A stretch of DNA of 11,329 bases from CAYLNM01 sp964385045 (GTDB lineage: Bacteria > Planctomycetota > Phycisphaerae > Phycisphaerales > SM1A02). The notes under the pieces are model-generated. The model worked only from the letters and a program-made list of their open reading frames with translations. It searched no databases and was not told where the DNA came from. The stretch spans positions 1-11,329 of the forward strand of contig CAYLNM010000136.1 in NCBI GenBank assembly GCA_964385045.1, given 5' to 3'. A program made the translations under genes and the position numbers. This document shows, piece by piece, positions 5,842-11,329 of the stretch (within the stretch, counting starts at the first letter, position 1; every line of letters begins with the position of its first letter).

Positions 5842-6960
5842 ATGCGGCGAGGATCACGGAACCGAGGCGACCGACGGGGGAGCCGTGGCACGGCCGGGGA
5901 TGATCGCGCGAGGATCCGGCCGTTGGGGGCGGCGGCGCTGACGATCATGGTCGGCGTGGGCTGCAGTCCGCGGCCGTCGACCCCGTCCGCGACGGCCATG
6001 GGGCCCGCGCCGGCCGCGGTGCCCGCGACGACCATGCCGGGCGCGACACCCGCGACGACCGCAACGCCCGCAACGCCTGCAACGCCCGCGACGCCCGCGA
6101 CGCCCGCGACTCCGGCGACTCCCGCGCTGCCCGCGCCACCCATCCCGCCCGCGACGCCCCCGTCGCGGGAGGCTCCGCCGCCGTCGGTCGCGGAGGACCT
6201 GGAGGCCCCCGCACCCCTCCTGCTCCGGGCCCATGCCCACAACGACTACGAGCACCCGCGGCCGCTGCTCGATGCCCTCGACCGCGGGTTCATGAGCGTC
6301 GAGGCCGACGTGCATCTCGTCGACGGCGAGCTGCTCGTCGCCCACGACCGCGACGAGGTCGTGCCGGGGCGCACCCTCGAGCGGCTGTACCTCGGGCCGC
6401 TGCGGGCCCGGTGGGAACGACTCGGCGGCCGCGTCCTGCCCGGTCAGCCCGCCGACCGTCCGCTGATCCTGCTGATCGACATCAAGTCGTCCGCGCGGCC
6501 GACCTACGAGGCGGTGCACCGCGCCCTCGCCGCCCACGCGCCGATGCTCACGGTGGTCCGGGACGGACGGGTGTCGCCCGGGGCCGTGCACGCGGTGATC
6601 TCGGGCGGACGACCGGTGGCGCTCATGCGCACGCAGCCCGTGCGGTACGCCGGAGTCGACGGACGACTGGGCGACCTCGGATCGGACGACCCGCCGCACT
6701 TCATGCCGCTGATCAGCGCGTCCTGGTGGGACGCGTTCTTCTGGCTGGGGGACGGTCCGATGCCCGAGCCGCAGCGGACGCGGCTCGACGAGATCGTGGC
6801 CGCGGCGCACGCCGCCGGGCGCCGCGTGCGGTTCTGGGCCACGCCCGAGCGGCCCGAGGTGTGGCGGGTGCTGCTCGAGGCGGGGGTGGACCTCGTGAAC
6901 ACCGACCGGCTCGACGCTCTGCGGGCGTTCCTGCTCGCGCGGCGGACGACGGAGGACTGA
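5842..6960 (+). CDS. PLC-like/GDPD-type phosphodiesterase lipoprotein (AIM6-like)
   Basis: 372 residues. The N-terminus is Arg-rich, then a hydrophobic helix (about 28-40) ends at Cys41 (MVGVGC), a marginal lipobox. Next is a Pro/Ala/Thr linker to about residue 125 containing nine 3-residue units, then the TIM-barrel enzyme. Catalytic motifs: HAHNDYEHPRP at 131-141 (His131, Asn134), VEADVHLVDG with Glu154 and Asp156, VAHD with His169, and LIDIKSS with Lys215. These match the His, Glu-x-Asp and second His of glycerophosphodiester phosphodiesterases and the HAHNDYEH signature of AIM6-like/PI-PLC-like proteins. Near the C-terminus, RRVRFWATPE and VDLVNTDRLDALRAFL complete the barrel, as in GDPDs where a V-N/D-x-I-x-T-D end is usual. 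The expected activity is phosphodiester hydrolysis of a glycerophospho- or inositol-phospho substrate in the periplasm; the substrate is unknown. The start is supported by GCGGAGGGG at 5829-5837, just ahead of ATG 5842. It lies 237 nt before the TonB receptor. Confidence 0.85.
   Translation: MRRGSRNRGDRRGSRGTAGDDRARIRPLGAAALTIMVGVGCSPRPSTPSATAMGPAPAAVPATTMPGATPATTATPATPATPATPATPATPATPALPAPPIPPATPPSREAPPPSVAEDLEAPAPLLLRAHAHNDYEHPRPLLDALDRGFMSVEADVHLVDGELLVAHDRDEVVPGRTLERLYLGPLRARWERLGGRVLPGQPADRPLILLIDIKSSARPTYEAVHRALAAHAPMLTVVRDGRVSPGAVHAVISGGRPVALMRTQPVRYAGVDGRLGDLGSDDPPHFMPLISASWWDAFFWLGDGPMPEPQRTRLDEIVAAAHAAGRRVRFWATPERPEVWRVLLEAGVDLVNTDRLDALRAFLLARRTTED
6043..6123 (+). repeat. Nine in-frame 9-bp repeats encoding an Ala-Thr-Pro linker
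   Basis: Consecutive 9-bp units, consensus GCGACGCCC (variants GCAACGCCC, GCGACTCCG and others), run in frame from 6043 to 6123 and encode residues 68-94 as Ala-Thr-Pro, with one Ala-Thr-Thr. Two decayed units (Ala-Leu-Pro, Ala-Pro-Pro) follow to 6141. Third-position differences between units suggest the array is partly old, with two identical units at 6088-6105 possibly newer. Confidence 0.92.
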
Positions 6961-6993
6961 TCGGCCGCCCCGGGGGCGTGGGTGACGACGCAC

Positions 6994-7011
6994 GGCGGTC
7001 CGCCCACCGCC
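6994..7011 (+). other. Hairpin between phosphodiesterase and TonB receptor genes
   Basis: GGCGGT (6994-6999) pairs with ACCGCC (7006-7011) around a 6-nt loop, 33 nt after the phosphodiesterase stop. A smaller CGCCC/GGGCG hairpin (6966-6978) directly follows the stop. Neither has a T-tract. They may help end the upstream transcript. Confidence 0.3.
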
Positions 7012-7060
7012 CGTTCGCTGGCCCGTTCACGCGCGGTCGATGCCAGACCGCCGCGGCGGA

Positions 7061-7086
7061 TGGGCCGGCGCCGATTTTTTGGCCCA
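7061..7086 (+). promoter_or_regulatory. Inverted repeat with T6 run upstream of TonB receptor
   Basis: TGGGCC (7061-7066) and GGCCCA (7081-7086) are inverse complements around 14 nt that end in six T residues (7075-7080). A 12-bp palindrome CCGCCGCGGCGG lies just before it (7048-7059). A six-base T run is very rare in DNA of this composition. Because it is 112 nt before the receptor start, it could be a terminator for the upstream transcript (palindrome CGGCGCCG plus T-run) or an operator/promoter element for the receptor. Confidence 0.4.
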
Positions 7087-7197
7087 CCCGGTCCATCGTC
7101 GCGTTCCGGGCGGGTACGTTCCGTCCCGTCCGGATCCGGGCTCGCCGCGTCACGGCGACGGGAAGGCCTCGGGGGATCCGGCAGGAAGGGCACCGAC

Positions 7198-9480
7198 ATG
7201 TCGAAGCATCGCACATCCGCACCGCGGCCTCGTGGCCGCCTCGCGCTCCTCGCCGCCACGCTCGCCGTCGCCGCCGCGACGGTCGCGACCGGCCGGTCCG
7301 TCGACGAGCCGCCGTCGGTCGACGCCGCAGCGCCGGGCGAGCCGCCGTCGTCCGGCGCGCAGGAGGCCGCGGCGGAGGCCGCGGCGGAGGCGGGGTCCGG
7401 TGCCGCCAGTGCTCCGGGCGAGGCGGCGGCCCCGGACCCGGCCGAGGACGAGATCGTCGACCTCGAGCCCTTCGTGGTCACGCCCACTCGCGGGCCGCGC
7501 CGGCTCGAGCAGGCGCCGTCGCTGACGTCGCTCATCACGGCGGCCGACATCCTCGAGGAGCAGCCACGCACGCTGCCCGAGGCCCTCGACGAGCTGCCGG
7601 GCGTGATGGTGCAGAAGACGGGTCACGGGCAGGGCTCGCCGTTCATCCGCGGCTTCACCGGCTTCCGGAACCTGCTGCTGATCGACGGGATCCGCCTCAA
7701 CAACTCCGTCTTCCGGGACGGCCCGAACCAGTACTGGAACACGATCGATCCGTACTCGATCGACCGGCTCGAGGTGGTGAAGGGACCGGGGTCGGTGCTG
7801 TACGGCTCGGACGCGATCGGCGGGACGGTGAACGTGCTGACCACCGGTCCGCTGCTCGCGGGCGAGGGGCTGCACGTCGGCGGACGCGGCTTCTACCGGC
7901 TCTCCACCGCCGAGCGCTCGCACACCTACCGAGGCTCGGTCGAGATCGTGCAGGACGGCACGGTCGGGCTGCTCGTCGGCGGGACCTTCCGTGACTACGG
8001 CGACCTCGAGACGGGCCGGGGCCGGCTCCCCCGGACCGGCTACGAGGAGCTCGACTTCGACGCGAAGCTGGAGTGGCGGATCGACGAGGGGGTGCGGCTC
8101 GTGGTGGCCCACCAGCGGGTGGACATCGACGACGCCTGGCGTACGCACCGGACGGTCTTCGGCCGCAGCTTCGCGGGGACGACGTTGGGCGACGAGCAGC
8201 GACGGGTGCTCGACCAGAACCGGGACCTCACCTACGCCCAGCTGCGGGCCGAGGACCTCGGCGGCGCCATCGACTCGGCCGTCGTCAGCCTCTCGTACCA
8301 GACCCAGGCCGAGCAGCGCGACCGGGTGCGGGCCGACGGCCGCCGCGACGTGCAGGGCTTCGACGTGGACACCATCGGCGTCTGGGCGCAGCTCGGCTCG
8401 GTCACGCCGATCGGCCGGCTGACCTGGGGCGTCGAGTGGTACCGCGACGAGGTGGACTCCTTCCGGACCGACTTCGCCCCCGACGGCTCGATCTCGGCGG
8501 TGCGCATCCAGGGGCCGGTGGCCGACGACGCGACCTACGACCTCGTCGGGGCGTACGTGCAGAACGAGATCCCGATCGGCGAGGACCTGGACCTCTTCCT
8601 CGGCGGACGCTGGACGTGGGCCCGGGCCGACGCGGGCCGGGTGCAGGACCCCGAGACCGGCGACCCGACGTCGATCACCGAGGACTTCGACGCGCTGGTG
8701 GGCAGCGCGCGGGCGGTCTGGACGCCCGCCGGCACCGAGGGTCTCGGCTTCTTCGGCGGCGTGTCGCAGGGCTTCCGGGCCCCGAACCTCTCCGATCTCA
8801 CGCGGCTCGACACGGCGCGGTCGGACGAGATCGAGACGCCCGCCCCGGGCCTCGAGCCCGAGCGATTCCTCGCCTTCGAGGGCGGGGTGCGGTATCGCAC
8901 CGACACGTTCGCGGCCGAGGCCGCCTACTACCGCACCGAGATCGACGACCTGATCATTCGGCAGCCCACCGGCAATCTCGTGGAGGGCGACCGGGAGGTG
9001 ACCAAGCGCAACAGCGGCTCGGGCTTCGTGCAGGGGGTGGAGCTCGGGGCGTCGTGGGAGCTGCATCGGGGATGGACGCTGGGCGGCTCGCTGAGCTGGA
9101 TGGAGGGGGAGGTCGACACCTTTCCCACGTCCGACGCCGTCCTCGTGCGCGAGCCGCTGAGCCGGCTCATGCCCACCACTGGCCGCGTCTCGCTGCGGTG
9201 GGACGCGCCCGATCGCCGCTTCTGGGTCGAGGGCCTCGCGACGCTCGCCGAGACGCAGGACGAGCTGTCCTCGCGCGACATCTCGGACACCCAGCGGATC
9301 CCGCCCGGCGGCACGCCCGGCTACGCGGTCTACACCCTTCGCGGCGGCTGGCGGGCGGACCACGGCCTCACGGTGACCGCCGCGCTCGAGAACCTCACCG
9401 ACGAGGACTACCGGATCCACGGCTCGGGCGTGAACGAGCCGGGCATCAACTTCATCCTGGGCGTGGAGGTGCGATTCTGA
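7198..9480 (+). CDS. TonB-dependent outer membrane receptor
   Basis: 760 residues. The signal peptide is about 1-31 (RGRLALLAATLAVAAATVA). An Ala/Pro/Glu-rich periplasmic spacer runs 35-84, then a TonB-box-like segment (IVDLEPFVVTPTR, about 86-98). The plug domain spans roughly 105-215 with RTLPEALDELPGVMVQKTGH, FIRGFTGFRNLLLIDGIRLN, and RLEVVKGPGSVLYGSDAIGG, the hallmark plug end. The 22-stranded barrel follows to the C-terminus, with GFRAPNLSDL and PGLEPERFLAFEGGVRY in its middle and NLTDEDYRIHGSG near the end; the last residue is Phe. It imports a scarce ligand with energy from TonB-ExbB-ExbD. The plug resembles the haemoglobin/haem/siderophore receptor type, but a metal or carbohydrate ligand is not excluded. 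No TonB, ExbBD or ABC importer gene is in the window. The start at 7198 is chosen because AGGAAGGG (7183-7190) is 7 nt upstream; an in-frame start at 6982 would be unsupported and destroy the signal peptide. Confidence 0.94.
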   Translation: MSKHRTSAPRPRGRLALLAATLAVAAATVATGRSVDEPPSVDAAAPGEPPSSGAQEAAAEAAAEAGSGAASAPGEAAAPDPAEDEIVDLEPFVVTPTRGPRRLEQAPSLTSLITAADILEEQPRTLPEALDELPGVMVQKTGHGQGSPFIRGFTGFRNLLLIDGIRLNNSVFRDGPNQYWNTIDPYSIDRLEVVKGPGSVLYGSDAIGGTVNVLTTGPLLAGEGLHVGGRGFYRLSTAERSHTYRGSVEIVQDGTVGLLVGGTFRDYGDLETGRGRLPRTGYEELDFDAKLEWRIDEGVRLVVAHQRVDIDDAWRTHRTVFGRSFAGTTLGDEQRRVLDQNRDLTYAQLRAEDLGGAIDSAVVSLSYQTQAEQRDRVRADGRRDVQGFDVDTIGVWAQLGSVTPIGRLTWGVEWYRDEVDSFRTDFAPDGSISAVRIQGPVADDATYDLVGAYVQNEIPIGEDLDLFLGGRWTWARADAGRVQDPETGDPTSITEDFDALVGSARAVWTPAGTEGLGFFGGVSQGFRAPNLSDLTRLDTARSDEIETPAPGLEPERFLAFEGGVRYRTDTFAAEAAYYRTEIDDLIIRQPTGNLVEGDREVTKRNSGSGFVQGVELGASWELHRGWTLGGSLSWMEGEVDTFPTSDAVLVREPLSRLMPTTGRVSLRWDAPDRRFWVEGLATLAETQDELSSRDISDTQRIPPGGTPGYAVYTLRGGWRADHGLTVTAALENLTDEDYRIHGSGVNEPGINFILGVEVRF

Positions 9481-9500
9481 CGGGCCGCCGCCGCTCGGGC

Positions 9501-9521
9501 CCGCGGCCGGCGACGCCGCGG
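9501..9521 (+). terminator. Hairpin between convergent genes
   Basis: CCGCGGC (9501-9507) pairs with GCCGCGG (9515-9521) around a 7-nt loop, 20 nt after the receptor stop and before the end of the convergent hydrolase gene. There is no T-tract. Position between two converging stops favours a termination or 3'-end role, but stem length is modest for this G/C content. Confidence 0.35.
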
Positions 9522-9594
9522 AGGGGGCGGCATGCGCGCGGATGCGACCCGCGGACCGGCCGCCGGCCGAGAGCCGCGGAGAGCGTGTCCGGGC

Positions 9595-10887
9595 TCAGCT
9601 CCCCGCGTCTGTCTCGGCGCCTCGCGCGAGCTCGCGGAGCATGAAGGTCCACGCCGCGAGATAGACGGGGCGACCGGCCTCGTCGAGCGGAAGCCACTCG
9701 TCCGCCGCGACCGCCGAGTGCGGATTGTCATGGCCGGGATCGACGTCGCTCCAGAGCATGTGCGACGAGAGGGCCGACACCGGGAGGCCGTCGACGTTCT
9801 GCACCGGCCCCTCGCCGGCGAGGCCGAGGATCGTCTGGGTCAGGATGATGCCGGCGGCGGGCGGATCGTCGGCGTGCACGAGCCCGAACATCCGCGCGGG
9901 CGGCGTGGCCGCGGGCTCGAACAGCCACGGCGCGGGCCCCGATCCGGCCACGAAGTCGCCGGGGCCGGCGAGCATCATCGCGCCGGCGAGCGCGACTCGG
10001 CGGGTGAGGTACGCGGCGTGCCCCGCGCCCTGCGAGTGGCCGCCCACGACCACGCGGCTCCAGTCGACATCCTCGTCGGCGGTGAGGAACGTGTCCCAGC
10101 CCTCCGCCGGTCGGCCGGCGTCGAGATGCTGGAGCAGACGAATCAGCCGGTGGCGGATGCCGTTGGCGCGGTCGACCTCGATGATCGGCGTGCGCGACTC
10201 GCCGAAGATCCGCTCGCGTCGCAGCCTCTCGGGAAGCTCGGGGTCGGGCACCTGCGTGGTGATGGCGTTGATCGACGGCCAGCTGTCGTAGACCAGGCCC
10301 ACCGCGTGGTAGCCGAGACGGGCCGCCAGTCGGGTGATCGCCTGGTACTGCGTCGGCGCGCCGCCGGTCCCGGGAAGCCAGAGGAACAGACGGCCGGTCG
10401 ACGGGGCGGCGGGGTCGAGGGCGACGAGATGGTGACGCAGGAACCCCTCCGCGTTCGGGAGGTCCACGTCCTCGATCGCGGGATCGGTCGTCGTGGGATC
10501 GATCGTGAGGACGGTCGGCCCCCGATCGACCGTCGTGTGCGGGCGAATCGGGGTCGGCCGAGGCGTGGCGGCGGGCCGATCGCCGGAGCAGGGCGGGCGG
10601 GACGCCGCCGCGACGAGGCCGAGGGCCGGCGTCGCGGCCGGTCCGTTCGGTCCGGCCGGCCGGGCGAGTCCGGCGGGGGACCCGGCGACGGCCGACGCGA
10701 TCCCCGCCCCCGCGAGGCAGGCCCCCGCGAGACCGGCGGCCAGGACCGCTCGCGCGAAGCGCGTCCCGCTCGAGGGCCGGCGGCATGGCGCCGACCGTCC
10801 CCGGGGCGGGGCGGGAGGCGGCGGAGGCGGCACGGGCGGTGCGGGGCGGAGGCGAAGGGCGACGGTTCGGCGGTGAGGCGTGGGCAT
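9595..10887 (-). CDS. Secreted alpha/beta hydrolase, BPSS1187-like
   Basis: 430 residues. The N-terminus is long, Arg/Pro-rich (PPPPPAPP at 21-28), then a hydrophobic helix at about 43-68 likely serves as signal peptide or anchor. A low-complexity Pro/Ala stretch reaches about 120. The enzyme core starts near DPAIEDVDLPNAEGFLRHHL (135-152) and GRLFLWLPGTGG (165-176, oxyanion-hole loop), then YHAVGLVYDSWPSIN. The nucleophile elbow GHSQG is at 283-287 (Ser285). A probable acid lies at Asp340 or Asp341 (VHADDP) and the catalytic His at 390 (DNPHSAV). The order and the VDLPNAEGFLRHHLV and GHSQGAGHAAY segments match the BPSS1187-family alpha/beta hydrolases. The reaction is probably ester hydrolysis; the substrate is unknown. 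The start is supported by GGAG (minus sense, 10899-10896) 8 nt upstream. It converges with the TonB receptor, 114 nt apart, and diverges from the gene at 11102. Confidence 0.87.
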   Translation of the reverse strand: MPTPHRRTVALRLRPAPPVPPPPPPAPPRGRSAPCRRPSSGTRFARAVLAAGLAGACLAGAGIASAVAGSPAGLARPAGPNGPAATPALGLVAAASRPPCSGDRPAATPRPTPIRPHTTVDRGPTVLTIDPTTTDPAIEDVDLPNAEGFLRHHLVALDPAAPSTGRLFLWLPGTGGAPTQYQAITRLAARLGYHAVGLVYDSWPSINAITTQVPDPELPERLRRERIFGESRTPIIEVDRANGIRHRLIRLLQHLDAGRPAEGWDTFLTADEDVDWSRVVVGGHSQGAGHAAYLTRRVALAGAMMLAGPGDFVAGSGPAPWLFEPAATPPARMFGLVHADDPPAAGIILTQTILGLAGEGPVQNVDGLPVSALSSHMLWSDVDPGHDNPHSAVAADEWLPLDEAGRPVYLAAWTFMLRELARGAETDAGS

Positions 10888-10967
10888 GGCGACGGCTCCG
10901 CGAAGGCTCGCTCCGTGCTACGGCTCAGCCGGTCGCCGCATCCCCGCGCACCGGGCGGAGCGGGGGG

Positions 10968-10994
10968 AGGCCGGGTCGCTTCCCCGCCCGGCCT
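10968..10994. promoter_or_regulatory. 8-bp inverted repeat in divergent promoter region
   Basis: AGGCCGGG (10968-10975) and CCCGGCCT (10987-10994) pair exactly around an 11-nt spacer. It lies about 80 nt upstream of the hydrolase start and about 107 nt upstream of the gene at 11102, so a shared operator or a leader hairpin is possible. No convincing -35/-10 pair was found in this 214-nt gap. Confidence 0.35.
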
Positions 10995-11101
10995 GCGGGG
11001 CGGCCCGTGCCCGGCCGACCGGCGGCCTGGCGTGGCCTTCACCCGACGGCAACGTGGACGCCGCATACTGCCGGCATTCGTCGCTCGCCCGGAGTCCGCC
11101 C

Positions 11102-11329
11102 ATGCCCCTCGCCCGTCCCGGTCTCGCCGCTCCCGCCCTCCTCCCGGTCGCCGCCGTGGTGCTCGCCGCGTTCGGCGCCGGCCCCGCGCTGCAGGCGGAA
11201 GACGGCTCGGCGCACGAGCCGTCCACGGAGGCCGTGACCCCGGCGGCGATGCCGGGCGTGCCTGCGGCCGCGGCTGCCGCCGGCCCCGCCGCCGACCCCG
11301 CGGCCGACCCCGCGGCTGCCGCCGGCCCC
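11102..11329 (+). CDS. Exported Ala/Pro-rich protein, 3' end off window
   Basis: Only the first 76 residues are seen; the frame is open to the right edge. The start is supported by GGAG at 11091-11094, 7 nt before ATG 11102. Residues 1-31 form a signal peptide (Arg near the start, Leu/Val/Ala core, PALQA before the acidic EDGS), so the protein is probably exported. After it comes low-complexity sequence rich in Ala, Pro, Gly and Asp (AADPAADPAAAAGP), with a 14-residue period at the DNA level. Such Ala/Pro spacers resemble the one at the front of the TonB receptor and usually precede a folded domain, which here lies outside. No family can be named. Confidence 0.65.
   Translation, partial: MPLARPGLAAPALLPVAAVVLAAFGAGPALQAEDGSAHEPSTEAVTPAAMPGVPAAAAAAGPAADPAADPAAAAGP
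11269..11329. repeat. 19-bp direct repeat, 42-nt period, at right edge
   Basis: CGCGGCTGCCGCCGGCCCC occurs at 11269-11287 and again at 11311-11329. The 42-nt period keeps frame and would give a 14-residue unit (Ala/Gly/Pro/Asp). The second copy ends exactly at the window edge, so whether it is an array cannot be seen. Confidence 0.75.

Noticed and set aside
6982..7197. Upstream in-frame start for the TonB receptor
   Set aside because: The added 72 residues are Arg/Ser-rich and would bury the signal peptide; the Shine-Dalgarno sits before 7198.
7150..9420. A 756-residue open frame antisense to the TonB receptor
   Set aside because: It mirrors the codon bias of the receptor gene and shows no domain; the sense frame has signal peptide, plug and barrel.
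8073..9644. A plus-strand open frame inside and beyond the TonB receptor
   Set aside because: It is a shifted frame of the same DNA with Arg/Gly-rich sequence, and it continues into the end of the convergent hydrolase gene.
11038..11069. Sigma-70-like promoter (TTCACC ... CATACT) before the gene at 11102
   Set aside because: The spacing is 20 nt and both hexamers match the consensus poorly.

Overview
The window is very GC-rich DNA (by eye about 75 percent, with strong G/C preference at third codon positions) from a bacterium with an outer membrane: it carries a TolC-type outer-membrane factor, a TonB-dependent receptor, an outer-membrane beta-barrel protein and several exported proteins or lipoproteins. 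The protein flavours (an AIM6-like phosphodiesterase lipoprotein, a BPSS1187-type alpha/beta hydrolase, a His-rich protein beside a metal-efflux outer-membrane factor) fit a planctomycete, perhaps a Phycisphaerae-like one. This assignment is an inference without a marker gene; Gemmatimonadota, Myxococcota or similar groups are not excluded. I see no rRNA, tRNA, CRISPR array, insertion sequence or phage module.

Left part, minus strand (1-4323). Reading leftwards there are an ADP-ribosylglycohydrolase (4323-3262), an intergenic block of G/C-rich degenerate repeats, a small secreted outer-membrane beta-barrel protein (2994-2224), a His-rich exported small protein (2072-1620) and a CusC/CzcC-like outer-membrane efflux lipoprotein (1526 to beyond base 1). 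The last two look like the start of a heavy-metal efflux operon whose adaptor and pump genes would lie off the left edge.

Middle, plus strand (4585-9480). A DUF883/YqjD-like membrane-anchored protein is followed 6 nt later by a YqjE-like membrane protein whose C-terminal half resembles YqjK, so the enterobacterial yqjD-yqjE-yqjK set may be condensed into two genes. Two tandem inverted repeats sit just upstream of this pair and a 10-bp-stem hairpin sits just after it. Next come a PLC-like/GDPD-type phosphodiesterase with an Ala-Thr-Pro repeat linker and a 760-residue TonB-dependent receptor preceded by a leader containing a rare T6 run inside an inverted repeat.

Right part. A secreted BPSS1187-type alpha/beta hydrolase (10887-9595, minus) converges on the receptor. 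A partial Ala/Pro/Asp-rich exported protein (11102 to beyond the right edge, plus) diverges from it. Almost every gene has a recognisable Shine-Dalgarno sequence, which fixes most starts. Overall this is an envelope, transport and stress region, not an obvious defence or mobile island. The most unusual points are the possible YqjE-YqjK fusion with its tandem hairpins, the 9-bp in-frame repeats that build linkers in two proteins, and the His-rich efflux partner.
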